From: a bacterium | Lineage (GTDB): Bacteria; Campylobacterota; Campylobacteria; Campylobacterales; Sulfurimonadaceae | Reading direction: 5' to 3' | Length of the DNA stretch: 64,000 nucleotides | NCBI GenBank assembly: GCA_018825665.1 | Contig: JAHJEG010000015.1 | Span: 62,001 to 126,000 of the forward strand | Part shown: positions 18,430 through 28,300 of the stretch, piece after piece | Numbering within the stretch: position 1 is the stretch's first letter | Layout of the letters: the number at the start of each line of letters is the position of its first letter | Notes under the pieces: model-generated | What the model saw: the letters and a program-made list of their open reading frames with translations, nothing else | Databases searched by the model: none | Told to the model about the DNA's origin: nothing | Program-made: the position numbers and the translations under genes

Positions 18430-18435
18430 TCCATT

Positions 18436-18490
18436 GGTGCGGTGTCTTGCCGCACCTGCTCGTTTGACGGGCGTTTTCCTTTTTTAATTT
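18436..18490 (+). terminator. Terminator after the small peptide gene
   Basis: Two hairpins in series: GGTGCGG/CCGCACC (18436-18456), then GCTCG/CGGGC with one G-U pair (18458-18472), followed by GTTTTCCTTTTTT. The T-rich tail makes this the best rho-independent terminator candidate of the region and separates the peptide from the VWA gene. Confidence 0.7.
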
Positions 18491-18547
18491 CAATTAAATT
18501 TATACTTCTTGCTGTTTTGTCTTGTTTTAGCGAAGAATAACTTATGT

Positions 18548-18553
18548 TATAAT
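18548..18553 (+). promoter_or_regulatory. -10 box of the VWA gene
   Basis: TATAAT 22 bases before the TTG start of the VWA protein, after the terminator; it indicates that this gene has its own promoter separate from the MoxR operon. Confidence 0.55.
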
Positions 18554-18575
18554 CTTTGATAAATTACAGGATAAG

Positions 18576-19730
18576 TTGTTCCCTCCCATGCCAGGTATTG
18601 AAAAAAAAATTTCACAAGCAAAATCAAAACTCTTAATCGATTATCCCTATTTCGGCACTTTGGCTTCCAAGCTCGAACTCGTAGTCAATGATGATATACA
18701 GGCTTTTAAAAGTGACGGCATAAGCTTGCACTATAACAGCGATTTTTTTGAAGGACTTGAGCTTAGCGAGATGGAATTTGTATTTGCAAACGGAGCAATG
18801 CATGCATCTTTGGCGCATGAAGCAAGAAAAAACGGCAGAAGCGGATGGCTTTGGCAGATGGCGACAGACCTCGCCATAAATGATATGCTTGTTCAAAACG
18901 GTATGGATTTGCCCCATGGAGCGCAGTACAGAGTCAGATTTGAAGGGATGTACGCCGAAGAGATATATGCCGAGCTCAAAGACGATATTTTAAGAGAGGA
19001 CGAAAATCTCGAATACGAAGCGGACGATGCAGGTGATGTCCAAAACAACGAAAACAAAAACGAAGAAAAAAACACGCAGACCCAAACCCAGGAACAACTC
19101 CTAGAAGAGGTTTTAAAAGAGCAGCTCTTTGCAGAAGATGCCCTCTCCCAGCTAACAAAAGAGATACAAAAAGGGGAGGCTCCGCAAAGTATCGACAGAT
19201 TTTTCAAGCTTGAGAAGTTTGGAAAGATCGATTGGAGAGAAGAGATTAAAATCGCTCTTGAGAGATTTTTTAAAGATGATTATGTGCTCATTCCGCCGAA
19301 TAAAAAGTTTTTGCATATGGGGATTTATCTGCCCTCAAACATCAGTCGGACCTTCAGGCTTGTAATCGCGGTCGACAGCTCAGGTTCGGTAGACGAAGAT
19401 CTTTTGAACCAGTTCTTAAACGAAGTCAATTTTTTGATGAGTCTGGTGCATCATTACCAGATTGAGATGCTTGTCTGCGATGACAAGATTCATTCACACC
19501 GAACCTTCTACAGCGGGGATACTTTGGAGTGTGATTTAAGAGGGGGCGGGGGTACCGACTTCAGACCTGTTTTTGATTTTATAGACAAAGAGCTGGATGA
19601 TACCAAACTGCTTTTATATTTTACGGACTTACAGGGGATATTTCCACATGCCCAACCAAATTATGCGCTAAAGTGGGTTGCGCCAAGGAGAGGAGAAGTA
19701 CCGTTTGGCGAAGTGATACTTCTTGATTAG
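18576..19730 (+). CDS. VWA-like (DUF2201) protein with degenerate metallopeptidase domain
   Basis: 384 residues. The N-terminal half (about 10-115) matches the putative metallopeptidase domain that normally carries HExxH before an LW-x2-A-x-D-x-AIN block; here the block is intact (LWQMATDLAIN, 92-102) but the zinc motif reads NGAMH (72-76). A charged linker (140-175) leads to a von Willebrand A domain with MIDAS residues D267-S-S-G-S271, T327 (GGGGTDF) and D351. Such proteins pair with MoxR ATPases, as here. The start is TTG with AGGATAAG upstream; the ATG at 18588 is too far from a ribosome-binding site. The end overlaps the convergent GGDEF gene by 4 bases. Confidence 0.85.
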   Translation: MFPPMPGIEKKISQAKSKLLIDYPYFGTLASKLELVVNDDIQAFKSDGISLHYNSDFFEGLELSEMEFVFANGAMHASLAHEARKNGRSGWLWQMATDLAINDMLVQNGMDLPHGAQYRVRFEGMYAEEIYAELKDDILREDENLEYEADDAGDVQNNENKNEEKNTQTQTQEQLLEEVLKEQLFAEDALSQLTKEIQKGEAPQSIDRFFKLEKFGKIDWREEIKIALERFFKDDYVLIPPNKKFLHMGIYLPSNISRTFRLVIAVDSSGSVDEDLLNQFLNEVNFLMSLVHHYQIEMLVCDDKIHSHRTFYSGDTLECDLRGGGGTDFRPVFDFIDKELDDTKLLLYFTDLQGIFPHAQPNYALKWVAPRRGEVPFGEVILLD

Positions 19731-20971
19731 TTATGCAGGAGCTGGTTTATGCCGTTTTGTTTTGCATTGTGAAGCATCATATCTGCCTGATTGAGCGTGT
19801 CCTCGAGGGTGTCTTCAGGGTTGAAAACCGCACCTATGGAGATAGTGAATCTTATCTCCTGAGCCTCCTGCGAAAGTGTCACGGAACTTTTTACCTTTGT
19901 TTTTAGTCTTTGGAGAACTTTGAGTATGTTTTCCTGACTTGTATTTTTAAGAACGATACAGAACTCTTCACCGGAAAATCTGGCGACCAGGTCATGTTGG
20001 TTCGTATTTGCTCTGAGGATATCAGCCAGGTGCGAGATAATCTGGTCTGCTGTCTCATCACCGAAGCTGTCCTTTAGATTTTTGAAATCATCAATATTTA
20101 TCATGACGATGGCAAAACTTTCATTGGATATTTTCGCTTCTTCAAAATAAGGCTGCATATCTTTGTAGAAATATCTTTTATTGTATAAACCTGTCAAAAA
20201 ATCCCTGTTGGCATGGTTGGTGATGATGTGAATGTTTTCAAGAGCTTCTATGGAGTTGTTGATACGACACGAAAACTCCTCTTTTGAGAAAGGCTTGTTT
20301 ATGTAGTCGTTTGCCCCGTTTTTTAAGAATAGAGCGGTTTGCTCACCGTCGCCATTATTTGAGATGGCTATGATGCCCAAATCTTTTTTGCCGTACGTCT
20401 TTCTTATCTCTTTTGTGAGTTCCAGTCCGTCCATAACGGGCATATGATAATCGCTCAGAACGAGGCTGATATCGGGCGTCACCTCCAGCATGCCAAGTGC
20501 CTCTTCTCCGTGGGCTACGGTGATGACCTTAAAAAACATGTTCTCAAGCATTTTTTGCAGCTGTTTTCTGAATATAAGGGAATCCTCCACGACAAGTATT
20601 TTATGATTTTGATTTTTTTTAAGTCTTTTTATGGTCTGGATGATATAGTTTATGTCATCGATCCCGCTTTTATTCACATAGCTTATAATGTTTTTTTCAA
20701 GCATCCCTTTTCTGAACTCTTTATCCGTATTGTCGCTGAGGACTATCACTTTGTTGTTCTTTTGCAAAAGGTATTCTACGGCTTGTGTCCCCTGCGCATC
20801 AGGCAGATTTAAATCTATGAGAGTTAGAAAATATGTATATTTCTTTAAGAAGAGTTTGGCTTCGCTAAGCTTGTAGGCTATATCCGTTTCCATACCGAGT
20901 TGCGAGCTTATTTTTTTTGCGATAAGTTTGGCAAGAGTCTTGTTCTCCTGTATAACTAATATTTTCATCAT
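19727..20971 (-). CDS. Response regulator with two receiver domains and a GGDEF domain
   Basis: 414 residues: REC1 (about 3-115), REC2 (about 123-240) and GGDEF (about 255-412). REC2 is complete (ILVVEDS, phospho-Asp in LSDYHMP, Ser, Lys in NKPF). REC1 keeps the phospho-Asp (LIDLNLP) and Lys but has Q-E (VIQEN) instead of the usual acidic pair, so its phosphorylation is doubtful. The signature loop is SGEEF, one residue from the consensus; such variants can still make c-di-GMP. No inhibitory-site RxxD is obvious. The kinase is not adjacent. Confidence 0.9.
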   Translation of the reverse strand: MMKILVIQENKTLAKLIAKKISSQLGMETDIAYKLSEAKLFLKKYTYFLTLIDLNLPDAQGTQAVEYLLQKNNKVIVLSDNTDKEFRKGMLEKNIISYVNKSGIDDINYIIQTIKRLKKNQNHKILVVEDSLIFRKQLQKMLENMFFKVITVAHGEEALGMLEVTPDISLVLSDYHMPVMDGLELTKEIRKTYGKKDLGIIAISNNGDGEQTALFLKNGANDYINKPFSKEEFSCRINNSIEALENIHIITNHANRDFLTGLYNKRYFYKDMQPYFEEAKISNESFAIVMINIDDFKNLKDSFGDETADQIISHLADILRANTNQHDLVARFSGEEFCIVLKNTSQENILKVLQRLKTKVKSSVTLSQEAQEIRFTISIGAVFNPEDTLEDTLNQADMMLHNAKQNGINQLLHN

Positions 20972-21047
20972 TCTTTATAAAACCATCCATCATCCGTAAT
21001 TTGAATACATTTTACACTAATTTATTTGGATTTATATCCATTATTGC

Positions 21048-21053
21048 TATCAT
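21048..21053 (+). promoter_or_regulatory. Extended -10 box of the helicase gene, leaderless arrangement
   Basis: TGCTATCAT gives an extended -10 element; six bases (CCATCT) separate it from the ATG at 21060. No Shine-Dalgarno sequence is present before the start. Confidence 0.45.
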
Positions 21054-21059
21054 CCATCT

Positions 21060-22319
21060 ATGGATTATTTAAATGTTACTATAGACAAGTTGAAGAGCGG
21101 CAGAAACGTTTTTTTAACCGGCGGTGCGGGCGTTGGAAAAACAACTGCCACAAGAGAGATCATCAAATATTTTGAACATGAGAGTAAAAAAGTAGCGAAA
21201 CTGGCATCAACGGGGATGGCCGCTACACTCATAGGCGGGCAGACCCTGCACAGCTTTTTGGATTTGGGGATCGCTTCGAACCTTGGGGAGTTGGGGCAAA
21301 ATGCTAAGTTGGAAGCGCCGAAAAAAGTAAAGAAACTGATATCGGCCATGAGCTTGATCGTGATAGACGAGATATCGATGGTGAGTGATGCGCTGCTGGA
21401 GATGATACAGCTAAGACTCAGGCAGTCCGATTTTCGCGGTTCTTTGCTTGTCGTGGGTGATTTTTTGCAATTACCCCCTGTAGTGCGAGGTTTTGGCGAG
21501 GTTCGCTTTGCTTTTGAGTCGGAGTGCTGGAGAGGGTTTGATTTTTTCAAGATAGAATTGACGCAGGTGTACAGAACGGACGATAAGGACTTTATAGAAC
21601 TTTTAAACAGTGTCAGGTTCGGTCATATCGACGAAGAGATACACGATACTTTGAATGAGTATATAAAACCTCTGCCTCAGGACTTGAGTGCGTTCACTTT
21701 TCTTTTTGGAAAAAATGAAACCGCCTCGCAACACAACAAAAATCAGTTGGCATTTATCGACAATGAACTCTTCGTAAAAGAGGCACAGGTGATAAAACAT
21801 CTCAAGTCCGCCCAGGATGCAGAGATTCAGAGATTTATGAATGATGCGAGGATAGAAAAAGAGCTGGAGCTGAAAATCGGAGCACCTGTTTTGTTTACAA
21901 GAAACTCCTGGAACTATTTTAACGGAGAGAGAGGGATAATCGTAAATATAGACAACAACTATGTCTATGTGCAAAAAGAGGATGAAAAGGTGATAAAGCT
22001 TGAAGCCCTTGCCCAGAGCAAAGAAAGATGGAGTGAAAAAATTATAGAGGGTAAAAAAGAGATGATAGAGGAGCCTGTTTTTAGTGTCTATCAGTTTCCC
22101 ATAAAATTGGCTTTTGCAATTACAATCCATAAATCCCAGGGGATGAGTATACAGGATTTGATAATAGAGACGAATGAGATTTTTGCTCCTTCGCAATTTT
22201 ATGTGGCACTCTCAAGGAGTTCAAACCCAAAAAGACTTACAATGATAGCACCCAAAAGACAGTGGCACGAACTTGCTTTTGTCAATTACAAGGCTCTGAA
22301 TTTCGTGCGGGATATTTAG
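21060..22319 (+). CDS. Pif1/RecD-like superfamily 1 DNA helicase
   Basis: 419 residues with P-loop GGAGVGKT (21-28), a conserved TGMAATLIGGQTLHSF block (motif Ia, about 51-66), Walker B IDEISMV, a Q-rich motif III (VVGDFLQLPPV) and near the C-terminus AITIHKSQGMS (motif VI-type). The layout is that of short Pif1-like 5'-3' helicases, which unwind G-quadruplexes and stalled forks; RecD2-like TraA relatives are longer. The start lacks a ribosome-binding site but has a -10 box six bases upstream. The gene ends just before a strong hairpin built from the TTTGCACATGCC repeat. Confidence 0.88.
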   Translation: MDYLNVTIDKLKSGRNVFLTGGAGVGKTTATREIIKYFEHESKKVAKLASTGMAATLIGGQTLHSFLDLGIASNLGELGQNAKLEAPKKVKKLISAMSLIVIDEISMVSDALLEMIQLRLRQSDFRGSLLVVGDFLQLPPVVRGFGEVRFAFESECWRGFDFFKIELTQVYRTDDKDFIELLNSVRFGHIDEEIHDTLNEYIKPLPQDLSAFTFLFGKNETASQHNKNQLAFIDNELFVKEAQVIKHLKSAQDAEIQRFMNDARIEKELELKIGAPVLFTRNSWNYFNGERGIIVNIDNNYVYVQKEDEKVIKLEALAQSKERWSEKIIEGKKEMIEEPVFSVYQFPIKLAFAITIHKSQGMSIQDLIIETNEIFAPSQFYVALSRSSNPKRLTMIAPKRQWHELAFVNYKALNFVRDI

Positions 22320-22331
22320 GGCATGTGGAAA
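22320..22331. repeat. CCACATGCC repeat family, intergenic copy
   Basis: GGCATGTGGAAA directly after the helicase stop codon. It belongs to the family described under findings; all exact 9-mers start at 781, 5861, 6299, 10516, 19644, 22320, 29014, 29046, 31080, 32616, 34285, 34296, 52070, 52731, 52813, 54957, 56299, 57355, 59397, 60986 and 60997. Confidence 0.85.
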
Positions 22332-22333
22332 TA

Positions 22334-22358
22334 TTTGCACATGCCGGGCATGTGCAAA
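22334..22358. terminator. Terminator made of paired TTTGCACATGCC repeats
   Basis: Two 12-base copies head to head with a single central G form a long perfect hairpin, followed on the plus strand by GCTTTTTCT. It lies between the convergent helicase gene and the giant lipoprotein gene, 15 bases after the former's stop. A further copy, GGCATGTGGAAA, lies immediately upstream at 22320-22331. Confidence 0.75.
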
Positions 22359-22365
22359 GCTTTTT

Positions 22366-25300
22366 CTATTTGGAAGTTTTTTTGACAAGGCGCAGTCCGT
22401 CATCTTTATTGTGTATGTAGAGATAGTTCGACGTTGCGTCCGCTGCATAATAGAAGAAATCATTCTGTATCGCTTCATTGTAAAAAATGGCGTAAGAGTA
22501 GCGCGCAGTGTCCGTCTCCTGTAAGATACTGCTGCTTGATGGATGGATGGTATATACCTTATAATACACCTCCCCAAGCGCGCTGTCATAATGTCTTGTA
22601 AGCATGTAGATTGTGTTGTCAACGACACGGATAGAGCTTGGAATGCTTCCAAGATTCAATTGCGAGAAGTTGGGCAGAGTATAGTAGTCCACTACCTTTG
22701 CCGTGCCCGCATCACTGCCGTCACTCTCCCAAAGAGCATCAAAATACAGGAAGTAAAACTTGTCATCGCAGGTAAAATATCCGTTGATATCCTGTGCGTA
22801 TTGCTTGGCCCCAAAGCTGTGTGCCAGTACAGTTCCTCCCGGAGTTCCGTCTGTTTTCCACAGTTCCGTGACATCATTGTAGCCCACACTTGCGTCTCCC
22901 GCATATCTGTATTGGAAATAAACGGCGTCCTTGTATGTAATCATCTGATTCATATTGAGGCTTAGTTGTTTAAGAAACTGTGTGCCGCTCTGTGTCCCGT
23001 CACTGCTCCAGAGACCGTCTTGGGCATTGGTGCTGTCGTGATTATTGAAAAAAACTTTTTGGGCTCCTGTAAATAATGTAAAGATCTCCAAGCCGTTTTT
23101 GAGAAGCTTTGTTCCCTCCTGTGTACCGTCGCTGACCCAGAGCTCGCTGTTATTGGAGGTGCTGTCTTTGTCTGCAATAAAATAGAGCGTGTCGTTGAGC
23201 AGGACCAAAGATGTTATTTTCATAAAACCGGACATATCTTTGACAAGGAGAGTTCCCTCTGGAGTACCGTCTGTACGCCAGAGATGATAATTGTAATAGG
23301 TACTGCCTCCGCCTGCATGTGCAATAAAATAGACATTTTCTCCAAGAGTCACAAAGTCGGATGGAAATCCTATGCTCTTTGTGCTGTCTATTTGATGCGC
23401 TTGCTCGCCCACGCCTGCAACAAAAGGCTCTCTGTCTCCGGATTCGGTTTCTCCGGCATAGATATATTTTTGGGCAAACTTATGCATAGGTGTGCCCAGG
23501 TACAAGGAAGAGCCGCTTGGATTGGCATCGTTGAGCATCATTGTCCCGGCCTCACTCGCATCACTCATCCATGCTTCAACCGCATGCACGGTATCGGTAA
23601 AAGGCAGAAGAATGGAAGGTCTGTGATAAATGCCAAATTCCCCTTTTGCCGTATATACGCCGTCACTTACACTGATAATGATCTTTTGATCCAGAGTAAT
23701 GTCGGCACTCTCAAAGGCATCGACGGAGATGGTGCCGCTGCATTGAGAAATATTATTCTCATCCAGGCTGCAGCTGATATTGGAGATATGCGTTCCTTCG
23801 TATCCGAGAGGTCCTTCAATGGTTGAGATGCTCACCTGGATTGTGAGTGTGTCTATAGGCGTATCTCTGTCGGTAAGTGAAAAAGAGATCGCCACCTGGT
23901 CAGCTCCCCCTACACGAATATTTGTATCAAAAATATCTCCGCTGATTTGCGGACCTTTGTATGCTATTCCGTCGTAAAGGCTCAAAAGTACGGGCTGACC
24001 GCTGTTTACAAGAGCCAGAACCAGATCACGGTCGGTATCAAGAAATTCAAACTTCTGGATGTTCATAGCGGCATCTTTGTACTGAAAAATATTCTCATCA
24101 TCCCGTGTAGGGTGTGCGGCAGTGCTAAGAAAGCCCGAACAGGTGATTCCGTTGGCACAATAATAGGCGCCAATCGGATTGTAACGCAAAGACTTATTTG
24201 CGCCGTTAGCCGTCGAAGTACCGACATAATAAGCATCTGTCGGGGCATCGTAATTGAGCTGCTGAAGTTTGAGGCCCAGTCTGAGGTTGGCATAGAACCC
24301 ATCCACATGTGAGACCAGATTCATTTTTTTGTCATATCTGTAGGCCAAAGTTTTGAGCGGAGAATTTTCGTTATAGTAGAGCGTATATGGAACGCTATAG
24401 GATATATCCTGCGAATCGCTGAGCTCTATTCTGTTTTGTCCGTTGATTGTAAAAAGAAGAAGATTTCCGCTTTTTACCCCAAAAAGACAGTCCATTTTTT
24501 CGCTCGTACAGCTGTTTTGAATCTCTTTCCAATCCGCACGGTAAGAGGACTCTGTTTCAAAAAGCAGATTCTGGGTCAAGACGGCAAGGTGTGATTCATC
24601 TATAAATTCCAAATCCTGAAATACTGTCTGTGTCCCTATATTTGGATGGGAGAGCAGGGTGAGATTGGTATCGCTGATTGTATAGAGATTGAGTTTTGTG
24701 TGTACGGGTTCATGTTTATCGGTACTTGCATAGTCCAAAGGGATATAAGGCACAATCAACTGTGTTCTCTTAGGCGACAAGAAAGAGCGGATGGTCGTAA
24801 AGACGGTCTGATTGGATTCGTCTTTTATCTCAATGCTTGATTCAAGGCTCATCACACCCTCATCGGTATAACGTACCGTCATCACTCTTGCCCCTGAGTC
24901 ATGCGAGAAGACAAAGAGCATTCTGTTGTCCGCCAAAAGGCGCACCAGCGACAACTCTTTTTGTCCCGTTGAAAACATCGACCTGCCAATAGATTTTGAG
25001 GCTGTCATAGCCTCTTTTATCGGGAGAAGCGTGCCGTTGAAGTCGTTGATGTCATAACTAAAGAGCTCTCTCATAGTGGATGTCACGGGGTCAACCTCCA
25101 GCACGGTTGCAGGAAGCGTGTCGTAGATATTGCTGCTCACGATAGCTTTTGAATCAAAGATATCGATGATTTTTCGAAAATTCGTGTCACTCTCAAGCTG
25201 ATTCATCACACGCATCTCCATGGAGAGGACATCTCTTCCGCTTGCCATTACGGCAACATCAAGAGAGGTGTCCACAAGAGCAACGGAGCTGTTTATACTC

Positions 25301-28300
25301 TCATCCAAAACCACATCAACGGTTATGGAGACAAGCGCACTCGGTTCTCTTTTTTGATTATGCAGTTTTTGCTGCTCAAAATCACTGCTCAGTGGGTTTT
25401 CCAAGGCCAGCTGATTGCTTGAGTTATACACCGGATAATCGCTAATGACAAGCTGGTACTTATTCTCATCGAGATGTGTCCATTCAAATGCGGCATTCTT
25501 GTTGAATATCTCTTCGAGTTTAAGGGTTTGGCTGAACACACCTATCATATCGTCATCTTCCTTGCTTATTCCGTCATCTTCGACAATGGCAAGTTCGATG
25601 TAGAGTGCAGCTATGTTCTCACTTCCTCCGCTGTAGAGGAGTGCATCGTTCGTATCAAGCTCTTCATTGTCCGCTACCCCTGTAAAATAAAGATAATCCC
25701 AGTCCTGACCCGAAGCATCCCCTATCACCTCCGTGTCTGAAAAAAGTGAACGGATTTGATTCGAAGTCCTTGGGGCATCACCGATAACGCCTACAAACGG
25801 GATAAGATGGATCTCCGCATTATCGTCGGACTCATAATTGGAGATTATCTTTACATTGTTCAAGGAGACTTTTACGCTTGCAACGGGAGCGGAACTCACC
25901 CTTGCAAACTCCATGGCTCCTCTTGTCTTTTTGCCCACCCCAAACAAATACTGTGCGTCTGATTTTAGGACATTGTTCCCGTTTTGTGCAGAACCTTCAT
26001 TTTTGTAGTTATTCAAGAGTTCTTCAACATCCGAATAAAGATCCACGCCGCCGTTGAGTTTACTGATGTCGCTGCCGGTTCTGAGACGCTCTTTTGCTTC
26101 GTCTATCTTGCCGGCCTGGATAAGGGCTGCAATCTCTTGGGCCTCTCTCATAACCGTGCTGGTGTTTGAATCGCTTGAGCTTCCCGTGAGGACATTATAG
26201 ACATCTTGCTCGCCCGGGAGCTGCTCCTTGTCCATGTTGAGCACAAGGTCGGCTGTTTGGAAGAACTGCATTCCGCCGTTGCTTATGTCGGCAAGGCCGC
26301 AGGCAATCTTCGCATAACTCAGTTTTTGTCCGTAGGTGTCTATATCCGTATTTTTTTGGGCAACTCCGGACATATAAAAATGATAGGCGTCTTGTGTATG
26401 AAGCCCGTAAAAGGGATCCGTGCTTGAGAATCTGTTGATTGCGGCTCTGGCACTTCCCAGAGGATCGTCCTGTGCCGCAAGCTCCACGTCATGCAGCTCA
26501 TCCGCCAAGGTCACGGTATCGCAGACAAGATCGATAAAATTTCCCGTGACAATATTGAGTGCCTGACTTGCAGCATAGCTTAAGACAGGCAGAAGCTCCG
26601 CATTGGCATTATAAACATCCTGGTCGCTCGCCACATAATCAAAGGTGATAGGTAGGGTGCTTTTATTGACCCGCTCAACCGGCACGCCCAATACAGGACG
26701 GTTCGTTTCTATAATAACCGGAATGCGGGGGTATTCGCCCGTGTTTAAAAAAGTATCGATACAGCCGGTATTTGTGCTGTTGCACTCCATAAACTCCTGT
26801 GTTTTATAGGCAAGACCGTTGTAGGGAAACTGCCCCACATCGACCTGCACGGTTCTTTCTATCCAGTTTTGATAAAGGTCATAATAATTAGAGAGGATAT
26901 GAAGGTATTCCACGTCCTGATACTGTCTTTGCATATATTTTGAGTAATCTGTCATCACCATATGGGCTTTATAGCTCTCTGTGGGGTTTGCAATATTGTA
27001 AGGTCCGAGTTCCCCTTTTATACAGGTGTCCTGCATGCCGTCCTCATCGGGGCAGATATAGGTTTGCGGGTCATTTTGATAATCGTAGCTGTGTGCAGAT
27101 TCGTAGAGTTGTTTTCTTCGCAAAAACTCATCGTTGTAGCTGTAGCATGCTCCGTCTGTTTTAAACTCATCGCCTGTCTTTTGGGAATTTATCCAGCACT
27201 GCCAAAGCGCTATCTCATTACTCATCGTATCCGTGCTCTTGATGAGGTCATCGATATACGAGGGTATGTTGATAGGCGGTGCCATATTTGTATTGAGATT
27301 GATGCTCACTTCCCCCTCATTGAAGGCCCCGTCTTCCCCCTCTGTTTTTAGTGAAACCGATTTGAGGATTCCAAGCACAAACTCTTTTGTCTGTATCTGC
27401 TGGTCTGTATTGATATAAGTCGCCAGATTCAAATAGGTCTCACCGCCTTGCGTTATAGAGGTTGGAGCGAGTCCTGATAGGGTGCCTGCATCTGTCGCAG
27501 AAAAGGAAACAGCGTCTTTTGGCAAAATATCAAGTCTCCATATACCTTTTTCCCTCGTGACCCCATCCATCTGCAAAGCACCGAGCGAACCCCCTGATTT
27601 GCCCCAGAAGACACTTCCTCCGGGTGCGTACAGTACATAGTTGAAATAAGCCTCCGTATCATTGTCCGTATCGATATCAAAAGTGATGTTTAAATCACTC
27701 AGCTGTGAATGAATCGTGCTGAAAGTATAGGATTTTGCATGAAAGAGAGTGTTGTTCCTGTAAAGCTCGTCTGAGCCCGTACTTAAGAACTCCGTGCCGT
27801 TTAAGAAGATATGCTGTGCGACTCTTTGCGGCTGTATGATATCTGTAAGGGTGATGCTAAACTGTGCATCGGCTCCCTCAAATACAAAGGGTTTGCACAC
27901 ATCCGCGCCTGTAATAGGGATATAATAGGTATAGGTCTCACCGATAAGGCGGTTATCCAGCTCTGCGGATTCGCTGTTTTTTATGATGATACGTTGATCT
28001 GAGCGACCCGAGACGACAATAACGGCGATTCCCGTTTGAGGAAACTGCACTTTGACATCGCCCCCTTCAGAGGTGACGAGAGTGGTATTTACGGAGCTCT
28101 GCTCTTTTGCAATCGTCATTGGAAAATGGACTCTTGAAATTTGGCAGCTGTTGTCCATAAACGGAAAATCAGAGACGATCCCATCCGGTCGAAGCTCTTT
28201 ATCGGCGTTGACGAGCACGTAGCCATCAGGCACCAGTGCACTCACGCGAGAGGCCGATTGCGAAGGAGCAGAGGAGGTGCCGATGGTATCTCGTGCCAGT

